Below are positions 1 to 6,320 of a stretch of 7,561 bases of DNA, one piece after another (the first letter of the stretch is position 1; each line of letters opens with the position of its first letter). The notes beneath the pieces are model-generated. The model saw only the letters and a list, made by a program, of their open reading frames with translations, had not been told where the DNA came from and searched no databases. This DNA comes from JACJXF01 sp964404825 (GTDB lineage: Bacteria > Bacteroidota > Bacteroidia > Bacteroidales > GCA-2748055): the NCBI GenBank assembly GCA_964404825.1, contig CAYOLQ010000149.1, positions 1 through 7,561 on the forward strand. Reading direction: 5' to 3'. Position numbers and translations under genes: made by a program.

Positions 1-1397
1 GATTCCCATCCAAGAGACATAATATGAATCCCGTTTAAGCCCTTTTTATTCTTAATTGAATCTATTAATTCAAGAGTTATCTGTATCCCTTCTTCCGGTG
101 CACCTTCTCCTGCTTTTTGCATCCTGCTCAGGATTTTCTCAGGAAGTGTGACTCCCGGAACTTTTGAATGAAGATATTCAGCTACTTTAAAGCTTTTAAG
201 AGGGGCAATACCTATGAGTATATAAACCTTTTCAAGGATATTCCTCTTATCAAGTTGTTCCAGCCATCGATCAAGTTTTTCCGGTTCAAAAACAAGGTTT
301 GTCTGGAAAAACTGTGCCCCGGCATTCACTTTTTTCTGATCTCTTATTGCCTGTAAATTAGGTTCATATGAGGTTGGAGATGTTGCAGCACCTAAAAAAA
401 GTTTTGGAGGATTTTTCATTTTCCTGCCATCAAGATATATACCTTCATCTCTCATTCTTCGGAGAATCCATAGCATCTGAACGGAATCTATATCAAGAAT
501 ATTCATATTGCTCATTGGAGATGGACCTACTTTCGCACTATCACCAGAAATACACAGAACATTATATATTCCAAGCTCATTCAGACCCACAGCATCTCCC
601 TGAAGGCGGGTTCGTGTGGTATCGCGTGCTGCAATCTGGAGCACTGGTTCAACTCCATTATCCACTGCCACTTTGCTGCAAGCTAAACTCGACATCCTTG
701 CTCTGGCCGAGGATGAATCTGTAAAGTTTATTGTTGTTACAAACGGTCTTACAAGTTCGATATCTTTAATTAGCTTTCCAGAATCTGCATTTAACGGAGG
801 AGTTACCTCTGTTGCAATTACAAATTCTCCACTTTTTAATCGTCTTTCAAATTCCGATATGGGTTGACTGTAAACCGGGGCATGATAATCAGAATCGCCC
901 TGCCACCAATCGGGCTGACGTATAGTTTTAAAGACTCTATCCCACGTTTTTGATTTTTCTTCTTTATCTTTTGACAGGATATCCATTACAAATTTTGCTG
1001 TACCCACTTTTTTTACATGATGTACAACTTCGCCCCACGTCTCAGTACCAACCTTTTCCCAATCAAGAGGCGGAAGCACTTCCAGCAACATATCTTCCCT
1101 TCCCAGCTTTTCAGCTCTTTCATAGATGCTATACCATATACATTTCCGGGTTTCATCCACATAACAATTCTTTGAGGGTGTTGTGCCGCCACATGGTCCG
1201 TTTCTAATCCCTTTGGGGCATTCCATCGGGCAGTTAAATGCTGTCTCCTGCAACAGGCAATTACCACACATCCTGCACCCAAAAAGCGGTCCTTTTACAA
1301 GAAGTTCGGTCTTTGCAAGCAGACGCCGGGCAAATTTTTCCTTTCTAAAAGGATAAAACGCTGGCTGCCATCTTCGCGACGGAGTAAAAAGAGACAT
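1..1397 (-). CDS. MetV-MetF fusion methylenetetrahydrofolate reductase (3' end beyond window)
   Basis: This frame is open from the ATG at 1397 to the window edge (465 codons), so the C-terminus is missing. Residues about 25-95 form a cysteine-rich MetV-type domain (the 'MTHFR C-terminal' family), with Cys at 41, 44, 47, 56, 60, 69, 78 and 86 in a CxxCxxC...CxxxC...C pattern suited to a metal or Fe-S site. Residues about 180-465 are a MetF TIM barrel: FVIATEVTPP carries the likely catalytic Glu197, QIAARD (254-259) and the AQFFQTN motif (361-367) match flavin/folate-site motifs, and ILIGIAPL (393-400) is also typical. The family interconverts 5,10-methylene-THF and 5-methyl-THF with FAD in the cytoplasm. 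In acetogens MetV and MetF are often separate subunits; here they are one chain with MetV first. It is the last visible gene of the operon, 49 bases after the methyltransferase. The end in GIHIMSLGW suggests only a short tail is lost. No Shine-Dalgarno sequence is seen. The fold is clear; the electron donor and direction are inferred. Confidence 0.9.
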   Translation of the reverse strand, partial: MSLFTPSRRWQPAFYPFRKEKFARRLLAKTELLVKGPLFGCRMCGNCLLQETAFNCPMECPKGIRNGPCGGTTPSKNCYVDETRKCIWYSIYERAEKLGREDMLLEVLPPLDWEKVGTETWGEVVHHVKKVGTAKFVMDILSKDKEEKSKTWDRVFKTIRQPDWWQGDSDYHAPVYSQPISEFERRLKSGEFVIATEVTPPLNADSGKLIKDIELVRPFVTTINFTDSSSARARMSSLACSKVAVDNGVEPVLQIAARDTTRTRLQGDAVGLNELGIYNVLCISGDSAKVGPSPMSNMNILDIDSVQMLWILRRMRDEGIYLDGRKMKNPPKLFLGAATSPTSYEPNLQAIRDQKKVNAGAQFFQTNLVFEPEKLDRWLEQLDKRNILEKVYILIGIAPLKSFKVAEYLHSKVPGVTLPEKILSRMQKAGEGAPEEGIQITLELIDSIKNKKGLNGIHIMSLGWE

Positions 1398-1446
1398 TAA
1401 TAAAAGATTAAAAATTATTGTACAGAATCAAAAAATAATTCCCCAA

Positions 1447-2447
1447 TTAAACATTAATAATATTTTGAGAATACTCAATAAATTTCATTGCAAAATCATC
1501 GCGTCCGAGTACAAGATCTGCGGCTCTTACAGCAGCAGTTATCTTTTCAGGATTGGCAATCGGACAGGTCAACCCATTCCTGATAGAGAGTATCATATGA
1601 GCAATATTAAGTATCTCTCTGTCAGGCAGTCCGAAAGAAATATTACTTGCACCCTGCGTAATATTCAGACCTAATTTCTCATGAACTAACCTGATAGTCT
1701 CAAGAGTTACGATACAGGCCTGAGGATCAGCACTTACTGCCATGGCAAGTGGGTCAATAATTACATCTTCTTCTTTAATTCCCAATTTTACTGCCCGCTC
1801 AAGTATCTTTTCAGCAATTGCAAGCCTTTTATAAGGATCGCTTGTGATACCATCATCATTCATTGTTAATCCAATAACAGCGGCACCATATTCTTTTATA
1901 ACCGGAAGAAGCGCATTCATAGATTTCTCTTCGCCATTTACAGAATTAATGAGACATTTCCCTTCAATAACTTTAAGGGCTGCTTCGATTGCTTTGGGAT
2001 TAGGCGAATCGAGACAAAGCGGTATATCGAAATGACTCTGAAGCTGTTTTACGGTTTCAGGAAGCAGTTTAACATCATCCACCCCGGGGAATCCAACATT
2101 AACATCAAGCATGTCAGCCATTGCATCCAGCTGATTTTTAGCAAGTTCAAGAACATAATCAAAATCCCCCGCCTGCAAAGTTGAGACCAGCTTCTTCCTT
2201 CTTGTAGGATTGATACTCTCCCCTATAATNNNNNNNNNNNNNNNNNNNNNNNNNNNNNNNNNNNNNNNNNNNNNNNNNNNNNNNNNNNNNNNNNNNNNNN
2301 NNNNNNNNNNNNNNNNNNNNNNNNNNNNNGCAAAGTTGAGACCAGCTTCTTCCTTCTTGTAGGATTGATACTCTCCCCTATAATAATAACAGGACCATCT
2401 GTATTGATAATAACTTCTTTTGTTTTGCCACGGAGAACAGTCTTCAT
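1447..2447 (-). CDS. Methyltetrahydrofolate:corrinoid methyltransferase, AcsE/MtgA-like, split by a false assembly gap
   Basis: This is a pterin-binding (dihydropteroate-synthase-fold) methyltransferase that moves a methyl group between methyl-THF and a corrinoid protein. As deposited, the gene is broken by 100 N at 2230-2329. The 55 bases before the gap recur exactly after it, and collapsing them gives 846 bases, or 281 residues, with no stop or frameshift. That is close to AcsE (about 262 residues). Motifs in the merged protein are GESINPTRRKK (24-34), LDVNVG (62-67), CLDSPNPKAIEA (93-104) with Asp95, LINSVNGE (114-121) with Asn116, IDPLAM (179-184) with Asp180, and GASNISFGLP (214-223) with Asn217. 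These match the Asp/Asn residues that hold the pterin in AcsE. Three bases separate it from the upstream corrinoid-protein gene, which is its expected partner. A folP role is unlikely given the AcsE-type motifs and this neighbour. Whether it resembles AcsE or the glycine-betaine type MtgA more closely cannot be decided here. Confidence 0.88.
2175..2229. repeat. Left copy of a 55-base gap-flanking duplicate
   Basis: These 55 bases are identical to 2330-2384, on the other side of the 100-N gap. Both copies encode the same stretch of the methyltransferase (IIGESINP...KLVSTL). The length and position right at the gap suggest the k-mer-sized overlap left between two contigs that were scaffolded instead of merged. 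It is not a biological repeat. Confidence 0.9.
2230..2329. other. 100-N scaffold gap, probably with no missing sequence
   Basis: A run of exactly 100 N, the conventional placeholder for a gap of unknown size. Identical 55-base flanks and an uninterrupted reading frame after collapse indicate that the two contigs really overlap, so about 155 positions (gap plus one copy) should be removed from the sequence. Confidence 0.9.
2330..2384. repeat. Right copy of the 55-base gap-flanking duplicate
   Basis: Exact copy of 2175-2229, beginning at the first base after the gap. Here it is in frame with the true start of the methyltransferase (ATG at 2447), so codons 21-39 of that gene are given twice in the deposited sequence. 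Confidence 0.9.
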
Positions 2448-2450
2448 ATT

Positions 2451-3122
2451 CTATATACTGACAAGTTGATTAAGATAATTAACAGCACCCTGTGGATCGG
2501 GAGAATAAAAGTCAGCCCCAATCTTATTGCAATAATCCTGTGTAACGGGAGCGCCGCCTACCATTATCTTTGTATCTGCGTACTTTGCTTTTATTTCGGC
2601 TACAATTTTTCTCATATTCTCCATGGTTGTAGTCAGCAGAGCTGAAAGGCCGATGACAGCATGGGGTTTTTCCTCTATAGCTTTAATAAATTTATCGGGG
2701 CCCACATCAACTCCAAGGTCAATTACCTCCCAGCCACCACCTTCTACCATCATTGATACCAGATTCTTTCCTATATCGTGTAGGTCACCAGTAACTGTAC
2801 CTATTATAAATGTTCCTTTCCTTTTCGTTTCACCCGACTGGAAGAAAGGTTTAAGGTGAAGCATTGCGCCCCCCATTGCTTTTGCTGACATAAGCATCTG
2901 TGGTACATATATCTCCTTACGGCTGAACCTATTGCCGACATTAGCCATCGCCGGAATTAATGCCTTTTCAAGAATATCCTCGGGTTTGAAACCCTGTTCC
3001 AGCGCTTTACCAGCTAATTCATAGGCTCCATCCTGATTCTTTAACTGAGGAGGATAAGGTGATTTTTTATCCACCTTGCCTAATTCAACAGCTTCAAGCA
3101 GCTTATCGAGTAAATTTTCCAT
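2451..3122 (-). CDS. Cobalamin-binding corrinoid protein (methyltransferase corrinoid subunit, MtgC/MttC-like)
   Basis: A 223-residue cytoplasmic corrinoid protein that carries the methyl group between a substrate methyltransferase and the folate methyltransferase. Residues about 1-95 form the helical cap (B12-binding 2) domain and about 100-223 the Rossmann-like B12-binding domain. The signature DLHDIG (113-118) supplies His115, the likely lower cobalt ligand of the DxHxxG motif. The other two corrinoid-binding motifs are seen as LSALLTTT (159-166) and GGAP (189-192). The length is normal for MtgC, MttC and MtaC relatives (about 210-220). It is the first gene of the operon, and its stop lies three bases before the next start. 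A TAnnTTTG-like element at 3156-3163 lies about 33 bases upstream. There is no methionine-synthase homocysteine domain, so this is a stand-alone shuttle. The methyl donor cannot be read from this protein. Confidence 0.93.
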   Translation of the reverse strand: MENLLDKLLEAVELGKVDKKSPYPPQLKNQDGAYELAGKALEQGFKPEDILEKALIPAMANVGNRFSRKEIYVPQMLMSAKAMGGAMLHLKPFFQSGETKRKGTFIIGTVTGDLHDIGKNLVSMMVEGGGWEVIDLGVDVGPDKFIKAIEEKPHAVIGLSALLTTTMENMRKIVAEIKAKYADTKIMVGGAPVTQDYCNKIGADFYSPDPQGAVNYLNQLVSI

Positions 3123-3155
3123 CTTTTTTTGTATTTAACTTATTTAATAGTCTAG

Positions 3156-3163
3156 CAAAAATA
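3156..3163 (-). promoter_or_regulatory. Possible Bacteroidota -7 promoter element for the corrinoid operon
   Basis: Read on the minus strand this is TATTTTTG, a match to the TAnnTTTG -7 consensus of Bacteroidota. It would give a leader of roughly 25-30 bases before the ATG at 3122. No good TTTG -33 element is found at the usual spacing, so the call is tentative. Confidence 0.3.
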
Positions 3164-3249
3164 ACAGCTGCAATATGATATTTCTACATCAATTTTTACA
3201 ACTTCTGATGCTATATTAACATTTGAGTCAATTTTAGTACAATTATTAC

Positions 3250-3260
3250 CTGTCTGACAG
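3250..3260. promoter_or_regulatory. Perfect palindrome, candidate operator
   Basis: CTGTC-T-GACAG is a perfect inverted repeat of 5-base arms about a single base, 70 bases upstream of the FNT start. It overlaps one of two ACAGCTG heptamers in the same intergenic region. A palindrome suits a dimeric regulator; AraC-type proteins more often bind direct repeats, so its reader is unknown. Confidence 0.35.
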
Positions 3261-3329
3261 CTGATTTTTAAGAAAGAACAATTATATTGGCAGAAAAAAA
3301 TCAGTATTACTTAATCAACCTTACAAAAA

Positions 3330-4145
3330 ATGACAGACAAAATTAGTAGCAATTATGATCCTAAATGTACTCATAATGAAGTTGGTGCAACAATAAGTCA
3401 TCTTGGAATTAAAAAAGCAAATACAAGACCCTGGCAGCTTTTTTTACTTGGACTGCTGGCTGGCATTTATATCAGCTTTGGATCTCATCTCTTTCTTGTG
3501 GCAATGGAGCAGGGAATGGGCAGGATTATAGCCGGTGCTTGTTTTAGCGTTGGCCTGGTACTCATTGTTATTGCAGGTGCAGAACTTTTCACTGGCAACA
3601 TTACAATGATTGTAGGCGCTGTTTCCGGACTTTATTCGCCAGTATTACTTCTTAGAAACTGGGTAGTAGTATATATTGGCAATTTTATAGGAGCAATAAT
3701 TACAGCATACCTCGTATATAAATCCGGAATTTTTGGCCAGCCAACAGCACTCTCAACAATGGGTAATATGGCAATCAAAATTGCAGATTATAAAATGAAC
3801 CTGACATTCAGCGAGGCTTTCATACGAGGAATTTTATGCAATATTCTTGTTATCCTGGCAATAATTATGTCGTATTTCTCAAAAGATGTTATCTCAAAGA
3901 TTATTTGCGTTATTCTGCCGATTATGGCATTTGTGGCTTCAGGGTTTGAACATAGCATAGCAAATATGTATTTGATACCTGCGGGGCTTTTTTCAAAGGG
4001 TTACACTCTGCCTGCACAATATATCATGTTTCATAATATAATTCCAGTAACGCTGGGAAACATGATTGGCGGTCTGTTTATTATGCTTATCCATCCGAAC
4101 AGGATCCGGCAGATAGTTTCCCTCTTTTCTGTAAATAAGAAATAA
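3330..4145 (+). CDS. Formate/nitrite transporter (FNT) family channel
   Basis: A 271-residue inner-membrane channel of the FocA/NirC family, which passes formate, nitrite or related small monovalent anions as a pentamer. The sequence has about six hydrophobic segments (roughly 37-57, 66-88, 107-130, 162-182, 190-205 and 233-254). VIAGAELFTG (80-89) fits the first FNT signature at every position; Thr88 lies in the Omega-loop region. GILCNILVILA (167-177) fits the second signature except that Ile replaces the usual Cys. GFEHSIANMYLIP (205-217) contains His208, equivalent to the central pore histidine of FocA. Family members are about 260-290 residues, so it is full length. It diverges from a corrinoid/folate operon, whose C1 pathway ends in formate, so formate is the likelier substrate than nitrite, though sequence alone does not settle this. 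The start has no Shine-Dalgarno sequence; the hydrophilic first 35 residues suit a cytoplasmic N-terminus. Confidence 0.93.
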   Translation: MTDKISSNYDPKCTHNEVGATISHLGIKKANTRPWQLFLLGLLAGIYISFGSHLFLVAMEQGMGRIIAGACFSVGLVLIVIAGAELFTGNITMIVGAVSGLYSPVLLLRNWVVVYIGNFIGAIITAYLVYKSGIFGQPTALSTMGNMAIKIADYKMNLTFSEAFIRGILCNILVILAIIMSYFSKDVISKIICVILPIMAFVASGFEHSIANMYLIPAGLFSKGYTLPAQYIMFHNIIPVTLGNMIGGLFIMLIHPNRIRQIVSLFSVNKK

Positions 4146-4308
4146 CTTTTAAAGTGTATAATTAGATTTCTGTTCCGGAATTGACCTGGCATCTTTAAGT
4201 TTTCAGGCTTTATTATAAAACTATATTTAGTAGTTATTTAAATATTAGATTTTTCTTTTTGAATGCTATAATCACAATATATTAGATTATATTAAACTTA
4301 TTACCGCT

Positions 4309-5178
4309 ATGACAGCTTCGTTTGAGAGAATAATTGCAAAAGAAGGAGAATCATTTTTTATCGGCATTTTTCAGGACAATCTTGAAAAATGCACCTGGCA
4401 TTATCATAATAATTTTGAAATAAGTTTTATAACCGAAGGTTCCGGGAAGAGGATTGTGGGAGACTCTATTGAAGAATTTCAACCTGGTGATCTGGTATTC
4501 ATTGGTCCGAATCTTCCACATGTCTGGATTGCCGATAAAGAAACAAGGATGCTGTCCAAAAGAACTATGGAAATGGTATTCCTGCAGTTTAATTTGAATG
4601 TTATATCCGATCAATTGTTAAGTCTGCCTGAATTCAGCAATGTTAAAAGAGCACTGGTACTTTCAGAAAGAGGGATTCATATCATTGGTGATACGCTTAA
4701 TGAAGTGAGTGAGATCATGCTTCAGCTACCCTATCTTAAAAGTTTTGACCGGATGCTTCATTTTTTTATGCTGATGGACATTATTGGGAAAAGTAATTCA
4801 AATATTCAACTGGCAAGCAAAGAGTATCTTAAACTTCGTTTTACAACCGGGAATAAGCGCATTGCTGCAATTCATGAATTTTTGATGAATAATTATCGCG
4901 ATGAAGTTGATCTTAAGCGACTGGCGGAGCTTGTCAATATGGCTGAAGGTTCCTTGTGCCGGTTTTTCAAGATGAATATGGGTATTACCATATTTGAATA
5001 CCTGAACAAGATAAAATCGGAATTTGCCTGTAAATTACTGATGGACCATGACTTAAGTATTATGGAAGTATGTTTTGACAGTGGCTTTAACAACATCAGC
5101 CATTTTAACAAGCAATTTAAAAAAATTACCGGAATGCCGCCTTCGGAATACCGAAAACGATTTAAAGGATTGGGATAA
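4309..5178 (+). CDS. AraC-family transcriptional regulator with N-terminal cupin domain
   Basis: A 289-residue DNA-binding regulator. Residues about 15-100 form a cupin-like ligand domain (HYHNNFEISFITEG at 31-44, the PGDLVFIGPNLPHVW stretch at 59-73). The C-terminal 105 residues are the paired helix-turn-helix of AraC/XylS proteins: the first helix pair centres on LKRLAELVNMAEGSLCRFFK (202-221), and the second on IMEVCFDSGFNNISHFNKQF (251-270), followed by the usual KKITGMPPSEYRK ending. The histidines at 31, 33 and 71 are typical of the cupin pocket, but the ligand is unknown. It lies 163 bases after the FNT gene on the same strand and may be cotranscribed or have its own promoter; a TATAAT stands at 4267-4272 without a convincing -35 partner. 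A probable terminator follows at 5214-5238. Control of the corrinoid operon and the FNT gene is inferred from position only. Confidence 0.92.
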   Translation: MTASFERIIAKEGESFFIGIFQDNLEKCTWHYHNNFEISFITEGSGKRIVGDSIEEFQPGDLVFIGPNLPHVWIADKETRMLSKRTMEMVFLQFNLNVISDQLLSLPEFSNVKRALVLSERGIHIIGDTLNEVSEIMLQLPYLKSFDRMLHFFMLMDIIGKSNSNIQLASKEYLKLRFTTGNKRIAAIHEFLMNNYRDEVDLKRLAELVNMAEGSLCRFFKMNMGITIFEYLNKIKSEFACKLLMDHDLSIMEVCFDSGFNNISHFNKQFKKITGMPPSEYRKRFKGLG

Positions 5179-5532
5179 GTGAACTCTTTATTTCAATGGA
5201 TTAACTCCTGATTAGCGTGTTCTTTTCATGCTTTTTTTCAGCTCTTTCTTAACTAAACGACATTGATTTTTAAGTATTAGTTAACTTCAAGTGTTTGTCA
5301 ATCAGATTTTTTAGAAATTTTTTGATATATGTCCGTTTAAAGAAATATACCTTCTAATTTTCGAAAAACCAAATTTTATCCCCCACCTAACTTTTTGATT
5401 TAATTAACGTGAGTTCGATATAAACTTAACATAAAACCTTCCTGACTTCAATGATTAATGAGCCCGATATGACAAATGTTTTTAAATTCATCACAAACAG
5501 ATACAATCAGTACTCATTTGCAAAGCAAAATA
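5179..5532. other. AT-rich intergenic stretch without a recognisable gene
   Basis: Apart from the terminator at 5214-5238, no coding frame here looks real. Frames are short, broken by stops, and have no recognisable motif. The stretch around 5404-5423 (TTAACGTGAGTTCGATATAA) vaguely recalls sequence near ends of Bacteroidota insertion sequences, but no inverted partner is visible in the window, so no mobile element is called. Confidence 0.4.
5214..5238 (+). terminator. Intrinsic terminator after the AraC-family gene
   Basis: AGCGTG at 5214-5219 can pair with CATGCT at 5227-5232 (six pairs, one of them G-U) around a seven-base loop, and a run of seven T (5232-5238) follows directly. It lies 36 bases after the AraC-family stop codon, in the expected orientation. 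The stem is short, so strength may be modest. Confidence 0.55.
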
Positions 5533-5746
5533 TTATCTGAAATGTTCATTGCAAAGCTTTTCAACATCGTCAACATTATTTTTGGTAACAAACGAAGTAA
5601 CTATTTCAGTATTACCTGGCAATATCCCATAGCGGCAATACTGGCAAAGTTGCACAATCGGATATAAAACCTGCATGAATGATTGCTGGTCAATTGAAAA
5701 CAAAATATGACCGTTTTTGCCAAAGCCCAATAACACCGAACTTCAT
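5533..5746 (-). pseudogene. C-terminal remnant of a sugar-type periplasmic binding protein
   Basis: The minus strand encodes a 67-codon open stretch ending in TAA at 5533. Its text, ILFSIDQQSFMQ, then YPIVQLCQYCRYGILPG and FVTKNNVDDVEKL, strongly resembles the end of Peripla_BP_4 substrate-binding proteins, where IDQQPYLQG...LYxRYG...VTKDNVD is typical. The part just before it, next to the N gap, reads MKFGVIG in a second frame and then shifts into GFGKNGHILFS, which looks like the VxGFD strand of the same fold after a deletion or frameshift. No N-terminal signal peptide or complete lobe is recognisable on the other side of the gap. I read it as a decayed gene for a simple-sugar ABC transporter binding protein. 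The family match is from memory of the motif, so it is moderate. Confidence 0.5.
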
Positions 5747-5756
5747 NNNNNNNNNN
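5747..5756. other. 10-N assembly gap
   Basis: Ten N separate two contigs. Unlike the gap at 2230, the flanks share no obvious overlap, so the true distance and even the adjacency are uncertain. It sits directly at the upstream edge of the periplasmic-binding-protein remnant, so part of that gene may be missing from the assembly instead of lost from the genome. Confidence 0.9.
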
Positions 5757-6320
5757 GTAAGTGACCCTCATGTTGGGAGAAAATACTTTTAGTACATCAA
5801 TAGATTTTTTTTCATCATTACAGGATACTGATGAAACAGTAATACAGTTGCCAATCTTTTATCGCTTTAGGGTAAATTCTTTTTCCCCTCCTGTGCAGCT
5901 TACTATCAATAAATACTTTTTCTTCATTGCTGCATTATTTTCTCACACAATTTACATGTATTCTTTCAGAATATTCTTTTGTTTGTTTCGCAAATTCCTT
6001 ATCCCCAAAATGGTTGCAGAGTTCGTACAAAGAGGTTCCTGTCATTGCTGAAACGCATAGGTTGAACTAAAGCTGTTTATGGTTTTGTTGCTTATAAGCG
6101 ATGTGATCCGTCTAAACACAGAGCAATACTATATCTTCAACCTTAGTAATCAGTCTTATGGATCTACTATCGATTGCAGAAATTGGAAGAACCTGATAAT
6201 GAGAGGACATGACTCCTCAAGTCGTGTTATTTCATATGACACGTATCGTTGTAGCGTTTCTTATATTCGGTAATACATCGTTTTTTACCTTATTTTATAA
6301 GCTACTATTATTAAATTTTA
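5757..6320. other. Degraded region with short broken minus-strand reading frames
   Basis: No intact gene is seen. Several minus-strand pieces read like eroded protein: 6045-5935 encodes 36 residues with YELCNHFGDKEFAKQ, faintly like the end of a TetR helix-turn-helix or another protein I cannot name. A piece starting near 5926 begins MKKKYLLIVSCTGGEKE, like a lipoprotein signal with a gap in it, but stops within 25 codons. A third, next to the N gap, contains SCNDEKKSIDVLKVF in another frame. The frames do not join into one protein without several shifts. An imperfect hairpin occupies 6207-6227 (eight-base arms, one G-U pair, five-base loop). The downstream edge abuts the stop of the UroD-like gene. 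Confidence 0.45.

Larger units (their letters stand above)
3123..3329. promoter_or_regulatory. Divergent promoter region between the corrinoid operon and the FNT channel gene
   Basis: These 207 AT-rich bases separate two genes transcribed away from each other and should contain both promoters. They hold a perfect 5+1+5 palindrome, CTGTCTGACAG, at 3250-3260. The heptamer ACAGCTG occurs at 3164-3170 and again at 3257-3263, the second overlapping the palindrome and the first abutting the putative -7 element of the operon. These are the best candidate operator sites for a shared regulator, perhaps the AraC-type protein encoded at 4309. No cobalamin riboswitch B12-box was recognised. Confidence 0.55.

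Noticed and set aside
368..867. Overlapping plus-strand frames at 368-724 and 616-867
   Set aside because: They lie opposite the unambiguous MetV-MetF frame, which is open across the whole stretch and carries family motifs.
2175..2384. Direct repeat flanking an insertion, as a mobile-element target duplication
   Set aside because: The repeat is 55 bases, lies exactly at both edges of a 100-N placeholder, and collapses to one intact reading frame; target duplications are much shorter. An assembly overlap explains everything.
1447..2447. Dihydropteroate synthase (folP)
   Set aside because: It has the same fold, but the Asp/Asn pterin-site pattern follows AcsE/MtgA, and the gene sits three bases from a corrinoid protein and next to MetVF. 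A methyltransferase is far more likely.
1..3122. Split cobalamin-dependent methionine synthase (MetH)
   Set aside because: The B12 and pterin domains resemble MetH modules, but no homocysteine-binding or reactivation domain is visible, and the gene sizes fit stand-alone methyltransferase components.
3123..3329. Cobalamin riboswitch in front of the corrinoid gene
   Set aside because: No B12-box or multi-stem structure was recognisable, and the likely leader from the -7 element is only about 30 bases long.
5761..6051. Plus-strand frame of 96 codons as a membrane protein
   Set aside because: The hydrophobic composition comes from T-rich sequence, no family features are seen, and the opposite strand carries more protein-like text.
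6207..6227. Hairpin as a terminator of the UroD-like gene
   Set aside because: The stem has no T-run on either strand and lies about 95 bases beyond the stop codon, so termination there is not supported.
6079..6273. Plus-strand frame of 64 codons as a small gene
   Set aside because: There is no ribosome-binding context or recognisable motif, and it lies in a decayed region. A chance open frame is the simplest reading.
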